From the NCBI GenBank assembly GCA_002688395.1, contig NZCU01000030.1:1-6870 (forward strand): a DNA stretch of 6,870 nucleotides, given 5' to 3'. A program made the position numbers and the translations under genes. Under the pieces are notes generated by a model, which made no database searches, was not told the origin of the DNA, and saw nothing but the letters and a program-made list of their open reading frames with translations. The number at the start of each line of letters is the position of its first letter. Within the stretch, counting starts at the first letter, position 1. This document shows, in pieces, positions 1 through 5,000 of this stretch. This DNA is from Nanobdellota archaeon. Lineage in GTDB: Archaea; Nanobdellota; Nanobdellia; SCGC-AAA011-G17; ARS1403.

Positions 1-210
1 GAAGGCAACCACGCAGAAACGACACGGTCTTTTGTCGTAATGATGTTCACGAAATTTCCTGCGAAGGAAACGAGAACTAACTGAACTTGTCAAAAGAAAT
101 CGATGAAACGGTGAGTCCTGGCTTGTGCAAGTCTTTAGACGCATAGTTTAATGCTAGGAGAGTTTTTCTATTAAGAAACTCTTACAAAATGCGGCTTATT
201 TATTACCTAC
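1..210 (+). ncRNA. rnpB: RNase P RNA, 3' part (5' end outside window)
   Basis: This is the catalytic RNA of RNase P, which removes 5' leaders from tRNA precursors. The clearest mark is the near-universal 3' signature ACAAAATGCGGCTTA at 184-198 (family consensus ACAGAAnnnGGCUUA, conserved region V, one strand of helix P4). Upstream are other recognisable conserved blocks: CCACGCAGAAACGACAC at 9-25, GAAACGGTGAGTCC at 105-118 and GTGCAAGTC at 125-133. A short hairpin (AGAGTTT 159-165 with AAACTCT 176-182) sits just before the 3' signature, where the family carries a stem. The first third of the molecule, with the other P4 strand and the 5' strand of P1, lies before the window. The exact 3' end is therefore estimated from the T-rich tract that follows. 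The segment is clearly richer in G+C than its surroundings, as expected for a structural RNA in an AT-rich genome. Confidence 0.88.
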
Positions 211-220
211 CTTTTTCTTT
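211..220 (+). terminator. T-rich terminator of rnpB
   Basis: A pyrimidine tract (CTTTTTCTTT) lies directly after the predicted RNase P RNA 3' end. Archaeal termination commonly uses such U-tracts without a strong hairpin. It also separates rnpB from the secG promoter. Confidence 0.4.
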
Positions 221-230
221 AAACAATAAA

Positions 231-238
231 TTTATAAA
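231..238 (+). promoter_or_regulatory. TATA box of secG (leaderless)
   Basis: TTTATAAA is centred about 26 bases before the secG ATG at 261, the usual archaeal distance from TATA box to transcription start. The mRNA should therefore begin at or next to the start codon. No Shine-Dalgarno sequence is visible, which fits a leaderless message. Confidence 0.55.
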
Positions 239-260
239 TTAAAATATTCTAATATTTATC

Positions 261-413
261 ATGGCGCAAGAAAAAATATCAATGCCTTCAGGCATAGGCG
301 GATTAGTAAGATATTTTGATGATTATAAATCTAAAATAGAAATAAAAGCAATTCACTTTATAGCTTTTGTAGTTTTAGTAATTGTATTCTATGTATATTT
401 AACTTTTAAATAG
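261..413 (+). CDS. secG: Preprotein translocase subunit Sec61beta (SecG homolog)
   Basis: This 50-residue protein is the small tail-anchored beta subunit of the archaeal SecYEbeta translocon, which exports and inserts proteins across the cytoplasmic membrane. The N-terminal part reads MPSGIGGLVRYFDDYKSKIEI, here split as MPSGIGGLVRYF (8-19) and DDYKSKIEI (20-28). This matches the family pattern of a PxGxGGLxRYF-like block before a charged stretch. A single hydrophobic segment at about 31-48 (from IHFIAFVV to VYLT) would be the membrane anchor, with the N-terminus in the cytoplasm. Length is typical of archaeal Sec61beta. The ATG is fixed by the TATA box 26 bases upstream. It lies just after rnpB on the same strand and ends 2 bases from the stop of a convergent gene. 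It would serve export of the signal-peptide proteins in this window, among others. Confidence 0.92.
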   Translation: MAQEKISMPSGIGGLVRYFDDYKSKIEIKAIHFIAFVVLVIVFYVYLTFK

Positions 414-415
414 TT

Positions 416-667
416 TTATACACCCTTTAAAACAGAAGTAACTAAACTATCTACTTCCACATTAGTTCTTCCAATATATTCCCTATAGTGTTCTTTTCTT
501 AATTCATCAAAATCAGCGTGACCTAATTCACAAACACTAGAATCATTCCCCAAAGTAATAACACCATCTGTAATACTCAAAAACCTATAACCAATTAAAT
601 CACTCAATTTAGTAATAGAATCTAAAGTACAATCTCCATTATTATAAAATGCGATAGAAACTTCCAT
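416..667 (-). CDS. Small protein of unknown function (83 aa)
   Basis: I do not recognise the family. The protein has no signal peptide and no membrane segment, so it is probably cytoplasmic. The first half (MEVSIAFYNN..., then GYRFLSITDGVITLGND at 26-42) looks beta-rich. The part after about 49 (GHADFDELRKEHYREYIGR) looks helical and charged. Two Cys residues (C13, C46) form no zinc motif. Its stop lies 2 bases from the secG stop, so the two genes converge tail to tail with no room for a classical terminator between them. No TATA box sits at the usual distance before the ATG. The message may start further up, near the repeat at 723-760, whose minus strand leads into this gene. Its first 14 bases are identical to those of the zinc-ribbon gene at 3764. 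The intact frame and ordinary composition favour a real gene, but support is moderate. Confidence 0.6.
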   Translation of the reverse strand: MEVSIAFYNNGDCTLDSITKLSDLIGYRFLSITDGVITLGNDSSVCELGHADFDELRKEHYREYIGRTNVEVDSLVTSVLKGV

Positions 668-722
668 TTTAAAAAATAATTTTAATGAACCTTTCCGTTA
701 ATGTTTTTCGAAAAAGTTCTAT

Positions 723-760
723 TCTTTCTTAACTAAATAACATACAACTGTATTGTATTA
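723..760. repeat. AbrB-associated intergenic repeat, copy 1
   Basis: This 38-base core (from TCTTTCTTAACTAAATAAC to TATTGTATTA) differs from copy 2 (4021-4058) at 2 positions and from copy 3 (6546-6583) at 5. It contains the near-palindrome ATACAACTGTAT at 742-753, which can also be read as a 6-bp hairpin, ATACAA/TTGTAT, with a 5-base loop. It lies upstream of the TATA box of an AbrB-like gene, as the other two copies also do. This copy lacks the conserved 14-base hairpin that flanks copies 2 and 3, but still has a TTTTT tract past its left end on the minus strand. Confidence 0.85.
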
Positions 761-790
761 TAATGCTATTAGAAGCTCTGATACGGTAAA

Positions 791-798
791 TTATATAA
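791..798 (+). promoter_or_regulatory. TATA box of AbrB/RHH cassette
   Basis: TTATATAA is centred about 29 bases before the ATG at 824, so the transcript is leaderless or nearly so. The octamer is its own reverse complement. It could in principle also drive a minus-strand transcript entering the repeat at 760-723. Confidence 0.5.
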
Positions 799-823
799 GT
801 AACTCTATATCTTTTTATAGTTT

Positions 824-961
824 ATGAAAGTCCAACAACTGAACACAGGAACTCTGATTATATCCTTACCTCAACAACTTGCTCGTGCTCTAGACATTAA
901 AAAGGGTGATGTTGTTAATTTTGAATTTAACAAGGCAAGAGAACTAGTTCTAAAAAAATGA
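824..961 (+). CDS. AbrB/MazE-like (SpoVT-AbrB fold) DNA-binding protein
   Basis: This 45-residue protein is a minimal AbrB/MazE-type swapped-hairpin domain, the fold used by transition-state regulators and by antitoxins of MazE/VapB type. Visible features are the N-terminal strand MKVQQLNTG, the ISLPQQLARAL block (13-23) matching the family's xIPKxxxxxL, the DIKKGDVVNFEF turn and strand (24-35), and a final strand ending ELVLKK. It aligns without gaps over all 45 residues with the AbrB-like product at 6655 (15 identical positions by eye), so the two are paralogs. Such proteins dimerise and bind palindromic operators. The near-palindrome in the upstream repeat (742-753) is an obvious candidate site, by inference. 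Its stop overlaps the next start as ATGA, which suggests translational coupling. Confidence 0.75.
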   Translation: MKVQQLNTGTLIISLPQQLARALDIKKGDVVNFEFNKARELVLKK

Positions 962-1134
962 CAACTGACAATATGATTCGAAGCCGTTTAAATCCTGCTT
1001 CCAGAAGGCAATTTGAAGAATTAATGGAGCGTTTAGATTTAGCTCATTCTCACGGCGGAGAGTCAAAAACCATTCGCGAAGCCATTAACTTAGCATTAAA
1101 GCATCTTGATTTGAAGAAGAAGTGGTTTGGTTGA
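958..1134 (+). CDS. Ribbon-helix-helix (CopG/Arc-like) small protein
   Basis: This 58-residue protein has the layout of a ribbon-helix-helix DNA-binding domain: a short basic strand MIRSRL (6-11), helix one RRQFEELMERLDLA (16-29), a Gly-containing turn HGGES (32-36), and helix two KTIREAINLALKHL (37-50). The SKTIREAI segment matches the S.xxIREAI signature of CopG-like proteins. A short basic tail with Trp follows (KKKWFG). The start overlaps the AbrB-like stop by four bases (ATGA) and has no Shine-Dalgarno sequence, so translation probably depends on the upstream gene. Ribbon-helix-helix proteins are often antitoxins or autorepressors. Pairing one with an AbrB-type protein, with no visible toxin, is unusual. 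An alternative start at the internal Met6 (973) would still keep the domain whole. Confidence 0.7.
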   Translation: MTTDNMIRSRLNPASRRQFEELMERLDLAHSHGGESKTIREAINLALKHLDLKKKWFG

Positions 1135-1171
1135 ACTTAGAGAAGTTTAAAAAATTAAAACAAGAAGTACA

Positions 1172-1179
1172 TTTAAATA
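1172..1179 (+). promoter_or_regulatory. TATA box of the 751-aa metalloprotease gene (leaderless)
   Basis: TTTAAATA is centred about 27 bases before the ATG at 1203 and there is no Shine-Dalgarno sequence. This predicts a leaderless mRNA separate from the AbrB/RHH cassette that ends at 1134. Confidence 0.5.
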
Positions 1180-1202
1180 TTTGTTAAGCTTAAATTACCC
1201 AT

Positions 1203-3458
1203 ATGTATTGTAAAAAATTGGTGATTTTACTAGTGTTTTTGTTAGTTATTCCTTTAGTTAGTTCTCAAGGTGCTTTTGAATGTAGTGATGAGACTAGATT
1301 AGGGGAATGTAATATTAATGGAGAGGTTTGTGCTTCAAGTGAGAATTTACTTGATAATGATTTAATTAGTTTATCTTCTGATGAGAGGTATTTATTTTTT
1401 GGAATGGAAAATTGTGAAAATGAATTAAGCATTGGGGATGAAAATATTGGATTAATTGACACCGGGCGAAGATTTGTTAATGAGTTTGATGGATTTAATT
1501 CTAATAGAGGAATAGGACTTCCTTGTGATAGAAATTACTTAGGTGTAGTTTCAAGCGATTACGAATTATATACAGATTGTAATTTTTGTGGGGAATGTGT
1601 GGAAGAAATTTTAGAGGAAGAAATATGTCCTGATTTTAATAATGATGGTGATGTTAATTTTGAAGATTACTTTATGTTAAGTGATAGTTTTGGAAAAAAT
1701 AGGGGTGATAGTGGTTATAGTTCTATAGTTGATTTAGATAAAGATGGGGGAATTGATCTTGATGATTTCTTTATGCTTGCTGATAGATTCGGAGAAGAAT
1801 GTATAATAGAACAGATAACGACTGCCTCTATTTTAGATATTCCTTTGCCTAATAATGCTAAATGTTTTCGTGCTTCATTAGATAAAGAATATTGGAAATT
1901 ACCTGAATGTGAAAAATACTATAATGGTAACAAACACGTTTGTCCAAGATTCTATAATCCTGTTTACGACACAGAAGGTATATTTTATCCATCTGCTTGT
2001 TGGGCTGAGCAATTGGGAGTTATAGATTATCAATATGGACTATCGGATAGGATGCTACAATTTATTTCTGATTTATGGTATACATCAAAGCTTTGGAATC
2101 CTTCTTACAAAGTTAAAATTCCTAATGTCGAATTCTCTTATGTAGGAAGTCTTTCATTTAAAGTTGGTACATTTTTAAGATCCACATTATGGGAAAATAG
2201 CACTAAATTTTCGATCTTAGATTTTGATATTGATACTCATCAAGACTATGGATTCGTTATTAGTGGGGAAAGAAATACTATTAAGCCAGTACATGGCGAA
2301 AGAGTAAAAGCACTTTTAATTTTTATTATGCACGATGATGTTTATCCTGAGGAAATTTTATTAGATTGGACAAAAAAATATGAATATTTTTTGAATAATG
2401 ACATACGGAAAAAACAACTGGTTGAGGACCCAATTCAGTATGATATTTTCCCTGTTGTAATAGATCCTCCATTAGATGTTGAAAGAATTTCAAGTACACA
2501 TACAAGCATCACATTTGAAGAACGTGAAAGAATATATAATGCAGCAATTGAAGAAATTGATCAAAACGATTTTCAATTAGTTATCGCATCTCCAGTTCAA
2601 TTTGATGGGTTTGGAGGTTATCAAGGTTATTTAAACGATATGACTTTCATTTTTGCTAGCTTACATGTACCAGAACCTTATTCAGATATTGATAAACAAA
2701 GAGGGCTTAATTCCTTAGCTGCATTTCAAAATTTATTTATTACAATTAGCCATGAAATTTTACATGATGTGGGTCTTGCTGGGGATCATTTTCCTATGGG
2801 TTATGGCACTACTTATCTTGATTATCCTGGGCAAAATGTTGATTCTCTAACTGGAAAAGAAAGAGTGATTCCTGAGTATTGTGACTTTCTTGGGACTTCT
2901 CCAGATTATTATGCTGTCGAACTTCCAGATAATCTTAAGATTTATGTTGGTCAAGAACCTGACTGGTTGTATAAGTGGGAGAGTCCTTCTGGAGATTGTT
3001 TAGCCTACCTTCATCAGAATATGATTTTGAAAGATTACGATCAAGACGGAGAATATGAAATAATGCACAAAAATAACCTTATTGGAATCGGATTACAGAG
3101 AACTTTGGGATGGATTGATATAGATGGAGACGGTATTACTGAGATAGTGGATCCTAATCCTTATGGTGGTTTGGAAAAAATTCCTAATGAAAATTTTGGT
3201 AAGGAATTTATTGTATTTGAAAACCAGATTATACACTCTTTTTCAATTGAAGAGCAATTGGGAGAAGTTGTTATTGGAGATTGTAAATTTGAAAGGATAA
3301 GACTGCAAGATGATTTTGGAGGTTTATCTGAGGGTTTGGTTCCTTTAGAATGTGAGGAATTTGAACAAAGAATCGTAAATTTATATAAAGGAGTCAAATA
3401 TAGTTGGGATGTTATAAATAGGGAATATGGAAGAATATTACTTGCAAAGTTAACATAA
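1203..3458 (+). CDS. Secreted multidomain zinc metalloprotease with dockerin-like EF-hands
   Basis: This 751-residue protein is exported by Sec: an N-terminal signal peptide (MYCKKLVILLVFLLVIPLVS) has a likely cleavage near residue 21-22. The part up to about 140 is Cys-rich and not recognised. At 144-155 and 177-188 are two calcium-loop motifs, DFNNDGDVNFED and DLDKDGGIDLDD, each followed by a F-MLxDxFG-like helix, the pattern of a type I dockerin pair. Residues 247-273 resemble a degenerate Kazal-type segment (NPVYDTEGIFYPSACWAEQLGV), with Tyr in place of one Cys. The catalytic signature HEILHDVGLAGDH is at 517-529: H517, E518 and H521 would be two zinc ligands and the base, with D528 or H529 as third ligand. 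EIM at 619-621 is a possible Met-turn, and RTLGWIDIDGDG (633-644) recalls the RLGWLD segment of M6/gametolysin-like metzincins. The substrate is unknown. No C-terminal anchor is seen, so it is probably secreted. Confidence 0.82.
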   Translation: MYCKKLVILLVFLLVIPLVSSQGAFECSDETRLGECNINGEVCASSENLLDNDLISLSSDERYLFFGMENCENELSIGDENIGLIDTGRRFVNEFDGFNSNRGIGLPCDRNYLGVVSSDYELYTDCNFCGECVEEILEEEICPDFNNDGDVNFEDYFMLSDSFGKNRGDSGYSSIVDLDKDGGIDLDDFFMLADRFGEECIIEQITTASILDIPLPNNAKCFRASLDKEYWKLPECEKYYNGNKHVCPRFYNPVYDTEGIFYPSACWAEQLGVIDYQYGLSDRMLQFISDLWYTSKLWNPSYKVKIPNVEFSYVGSLSFKVGTFLRSTLWENSTKFSILDFDIDTHQDYGFVISGERNTIKPVHGERVKALLIFIMHDDVYPEEILLDWTKKYEYFLNNDIRKKQLVEDPIQYDIFPVVIDPPLDVERISSTHTSITFEERERIYNAAIEEIDQNDFQLVIASPVQFDGFGGYQGYLNDMTFIFASLHVPEPYSDIDKQRGLNSLAAFQNLFITISHEILHDVGLAGDHFPMGYGTTYLDYPGQNVDSLTGKERVIPEYCDFLGTSPDYYAVELPDNLKIYVGQEPDWLYKWESPSGDCLAYLHQNMILKDYDQDGEYEIMHKNNLIGIGLQRTLGWIDIDGDGITEIVDPNPYGGLEKIPNENFGKEFIVFENQIIHSFSIEEQLGEVVIGDCKFERIRLQDDFGGLSEGLVPLECEEFEQRIVNLYKGVKYSWDVINREYGRILLAKLT

Positions 3459-3496
3459 TCTAGAAATTTCTATAAACAAAACAAATGTAAATATAC

Positions 3497-3565
3497 TAGG
3501 TTCTAATACTATAATAGTGCCACACCACCATAAAACTCTTCTTTTTCTTAGGTTCTTTTATAGTG
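3497..3565 (+). repeat. Imperfect direct repeat at the 5' side of the structured region
   Basis: TAGGTTCT followed by ATAGTG occurs twice, at 3497-3504/3514-3519 and at 3549-3556/3560-3565, with different spacers. The second pair supplies one strand of stem A and one strand of the proposed pseudoknot stem B in the adjacent structured RNA. The first pair could therefore compete for the same partners. Confidence 0.5.
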
Positions 3566-3653
3566 AAATGTTGAAAACCTAAGCGAGTCGATGGCATCGA
3601 CCCACTATTTTCTTTTAATTTGTGCTACTTCCAACCTTTGAGCGTAGCACAGA
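3547..3653 (+). ncRNA. Candidate structured RNA with possible pseudoknot
   Basis: The gene-free stretch 3459-3763 contains four perfect inverted repeats that nest sensibly. Stem A is CTTAGGTT 3547-3554 with AACCTAAG 3576-3583. Stem B is ATAGTG 3560-3565, inside the loop of A, with CACTAT 3603-3608, which would make a pseudoknot. Stem C is GTCGATG 3587-3593 with CATCGAC 3595-3601. Stem D is TGTGCTAC 3621-3628 with GTAGCACA 3644-3651, extendable by two pairs to 3619/3653. The stems are islands of higher G+C in an AT-rich spacer, typical of structural RNA in such genomes. T-rich tracts follow at 3608-3620 and 3672-3682. The strand is not certain because inverted repeats fold on both; plus is preferred because of the T-tracts. 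I could not match it to tRNA, SRP RNA, C/D-box or H/ACA guide RNA. The rest of the spacer holds a 12-base palindrome at 3461-3472 and the zinc-ribbon promoter. Confidence 0.5.
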
Positions 3654-3728
3654 ACTCCGAAAACACTTCTTAATTTTCTTTTACTCACTATTATTTCATT
3701 TTGGGCTATTTGACGTGATTATGTAGTA

Positions 3729-3736
3729 TTATAAAT
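3729..3736 (+). promoter_or_regulatory. TATA box of the zinc-ribbon gene
   Basis: TTATAAAT predicts a transcription start near 3759, a few bases before the ATG at 3764. The in-frame ATG at 3746 would lie upstream of this start, so the TATA box helps decide the start codon. Confidence 0.45.
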
Positions 3737-3763
3737 AACAAACGCATGTTCTATAATTTAACA

Positions 3764-3994
3764 ATGGAAGTTTCTATAAAAAAAGAAAATTTGTATACAA
3801 ACTCACGAGATAACGAAATTGGTAAATGTCCCGGATGTAAAAAAATTCTAAAGGCTAGTGATCTATTAGAAGTTTTTGGCACTATTGAAAGAAAAGACGG
3901 AATTATTGGGAGGATGGTTGATGAAGGATCAAGAGAATTTATAATTTGTAAGAAATGCAAAACAATAATTGGTGGATCAACTCTCAAAAAATAA
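3764..3994 (+). CDS. Zinc-ribbon protein of unknown function (76 aa)
   Basis: This small, probably cytoplasmic protein has two CxxC knuckles, CPGC at 22-25 and CKKC at 62-65, which together would bind one zinc ion as a zinc ribbon. Between them is a 36-residue insert (LLEVFGTIERKDGIIGRMVDEGSREFII) predicted to form beta-strands, so the ribbon is a long one. The N-terminal 20 residues are charged. Rubredoxin-like and transcription-factor-like zinc ribbons are common among short archaeal proteins that bind nucleic acid or partner proteins, but nothing here fixes a role. I chose the start at 3764 (MEVSI) rather than the in-frame ATG at 3746 because the TATA box puts the transcript start between them, and because the unrelated gene at 667 begins with the same 14 bases. 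It ends just before repeat copy 2 and is followed on the same strand by an AbrB-like gene with its own promoter region. Confidence 0.75.
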   Translation: MEVSIKKENLYTNSRDNEIGKCPGCKKILKASDLLEVFGTIERKDGIIGRMVDEGSREFIICKKCKTIIGGSTLKK

Positions 3995-4058
3995 TAAGAA
4001 AAAAAGCTGAAATTAATCAGTCTTTCTTAACTAAATAACATACAACTGTATCGTATTT
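3993..4058. repeat. AbrB-associated intergenic repeat, copy 2 (extended)
   Basis: The 38-base core is at 4021-4058, with near-palindrome ATACAACTGTAT at 4040-4051. The left flank AATAAGAAAAAAAG plus CTGAAATTAATCAG (4007-4020) is shared with copy 3, where six extra bases separate the two blocks. The second block is a small inverted repeat (CTGA...TCAG). Read on the minus strand it is followed by a seven-T run (4005-3999), as in a terminator. The copy starts at the stop of the zinc-ribbon gene and lies 94 bases before the AbrB-like ATG at 4153. Confidence 0.85.
3999..4020 (-). terminator. Terminator-like hairpin and T-run in repeat copy 2
   Basis: On the minus strand, CTGATTAATTTCAG (a 4-bp stem) leads into CTTTTTTTC. 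The same hairpin and a seven-T run are kept in copy 3 (6545-6519). It would end a minus-strand transcript running through the repeat core. No such transcript is proven. Confidence 0.3.
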
Positions 4059-4139
4059 ATTATGATTTCCTCCCATAACAATAATGAATATAATAAAGTT
4101 TATTAGTCTTTTTATTACATGAGGTATTATATAAAAATA

Positions 4140-4144
4140 AGGAA
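4140..4144 (+). promoter_or_regulatory. Possible Shine-Dalgarno site of second AbrB-like gene
   Basis: AGGAA ends 8 bases before the ATG at 4153. The nearest TATA-like box (4128-4137) is too close for a transcript that includes the ATG. A start from the AT-rich element near 4088-4097, giving a leader of about 35 bases with this site, is more likely. Confidence 0.35.
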
Positions 4145-4152
4145 ATGTTAAA

Positions 4153-4284
4153 ATGACTGTTAAATTTGTAGCAAAACCATTTAGATTTGGAAAAAGTTAT
4201 GTACTTGTTATTCCTAAAAAGAATATAAATACTCTTGTCAATCCAGATAAGAAACAAATAGTAGAATTAGTAGAAGTGAATTAA
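4153..4284 (+). CDS. AbrB-like DNA-binding protein, possibly shortened by a stop
   Basis: This 43-residue protein has an AbrB/SpoVT-type pattern: KPFRFGKSYVLVIPKKNINTL (9-29) corresponds to the family's GNSxxVxIPKxxxxxL, followed by a beta-strand KKQIVELVEV. It would be a dimeric DNA-binding protein, as a regulator or antitoxin. Right after its TAA (4282-4284) the same frame continues for nine sense codons (DFEEETLEV) to a second TAA at 4312-4314. This acidic tail looks like a normal protein end, so the first stop may be a recent nonsense change (one base from a Tyr codon), a sequencing error, or chance. The second stop lies 5 bases from the convergent membrane-protein gene. Unlike the other two AbrB-like genes it has no overlapping partner downstream. 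Repeat copy 2 lies upstream. The minus-strand frame across it is not gene-like. Confidence 0.65.
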   Translation: MTVKFVAKPFRFGKSYVLVIPKKNINTLVNPDKKQIVELVEVN

Positions 4285-4319
4285 GATTTTGAGGAAGAAA
4301 CATTAGAAGTTTAAAAATA

Positions 4320-5000
4320 CTACTTAAATTTACTAACTAAGATTCTTAGTATATTTCTATTCTTATAGATTAAAAAACCAAAAATAATTACTAAAACTGT
4401 TTTAAATATATGAGATATATTTGTTTTTTTCTTTATATTATCATACAAACTATCCAATTCTTTTATTTCTTCGTCAGAGGCACAATCCTCTAAGCAATTA
4501 AACGATGATTCTTTTACACTACAAATAGAGTCTCCACAATAATCTGAAAATTCAGAAACATCTATTGTTAAAACAATTTGATTATTTGCATCATAAATAT
4601 TTATTTTATCTCCAATTTCAGAATAAGGAACATTTAGTATCTTTTGACTATCTGACAATTTTTGATGGGTTGAAAATTCTGAACATTTGGAAGAGTTAAA
4701 TGTTGCATCATTGTTAAAGCATTCTACAGGTCTAGAAATAAAAACATCTGTTACAAAATTAAAATTATATGTATAGAGGATTATATTATCAACACTTATC
4801 AATTCTAGTCGATAACCTGTAGCTGGCATATTTATTCTGTCTGGAAGAAAACCATAAGTTGACTTTACAGTATTCAAGGAAAGTATTTCATTTGTGAATT
4901 GTAAATCTAGTTCGTATATTTTTGGTGTTTCTAACGCTTCAACAATCATAAGTAAACTAAGTAAAATAATTATGTGTGTAAAAACATATTTAATTTTCAT
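4320..5000 (-). CDS. Single-pass membrane protein with CGDxxC Cys-rich motif
   Basis: This 226-residue protein has a signal peptide (about 1-22, MKIKYVFTHIIILLSLLMIV). An extracytoplasmic domain of about 130 residues follows, probably beta-rich and unrecognised. Next is the Cys motif CGDSICSVKESSFNCLEDC (155-173), then an acidic helical linker (174-194), a transmembrane helix (about 196-212) and a basic cytoplasmic tail (KNRNILRILVSKFK). Motifs of the form CGDGxCxxxEx(4)CxxDC are widespread in secreted archaeal proteins, probably as disulfide-bonded or metal-binding knots. The Ser at 158 replaces the usual Gly. The start codon directly abuts the stop of the upstream M64 peptidase gene, with a GGAGG Shine-Dalgarno site inside that gene. 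The two are therefore one operon, and this protein may anchor or assist the peptidase at the cell surface (inference). A TTTTT tract lies just past its stop on the minus strand. Confidence 0.78.
   Translation of the reverse strand: MKIKYVFTHIIILLSLLMIVEALETPKIYELDLQFTNEILSLNTVKSTYGFLPDRINMPATGYRLELISVDNIILYTYNFNFVTDVFISRPVECFNNDATFNSSKCSEFSTHQKLSDSQKILNVPYSEIGDKINIYDANNQIVLTIDVSEFSDYCGDSICSVKESSFNCLEDCASDEEIKELDSLYDNIKKKTNISHIFKTVLVIIFGFLIYKNRNILRILVSKFK

Noticed and set aside
704..715. Palindrome TTTTTCGAAAAA
   Set aside because: A 12-base A/T palindrome with no loop, common in such DNA. At most a weak terminator for a minus-strand transcript.
1265..1462. Minus-strand open frame of 65 codons
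   Set aside because: Lies wholly inside the secreted protease gene and has low-complexity Ser-rich content. It is a shadow frame.
3161..3397. Minus-strand open frame of 78 codons
   Set aside because: Antisense to the C-terminal part of the same protease; no promoter and no recognisable protein.
3461..3472. Palindrome TAGAAATTTCTA just after the protease stop
   Set aside because: Short, loopless and not followed by a T-run, so not called a terminator.
3592..3642. 16-codon frame beginning ATGGCATCG inside the structured spacer
   Set aside because: Its bases are explained by stems C and D, and it has no promoter or ribosome site at a proper distance.
3547..3660. tRNA, C/D-box or H/ACA guide RNA in the structured spacer
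   Set aside because: No T-loop GTTCRAnYC, no cloverleaf spacing, no box C/D pairs. An ACA after stem D is present, but no internal pocket or K-loop could be drawn.
3751..3987. Minus-strand open frame of 78 codons
   Set aside because: Antisense to the zinc-ribbon gene, whose paired CxxC motifs and TATA box make the plus strand the coding one.
4145..4156. Mini frame ATG TTA AAA TGA overlapping the AbrB-like start as ATGA
   Set aside because: It mimics the cassette junction, but three codons in AT-rich DNA are easily chance.
4060..4257. Minus-strand open frame of 65 codons (Tyr/Lys/Asn-rich)
   Set aside because: Antisense to the AbrB-like gene at 4153, with a composition typical of random AT-rich sequence.
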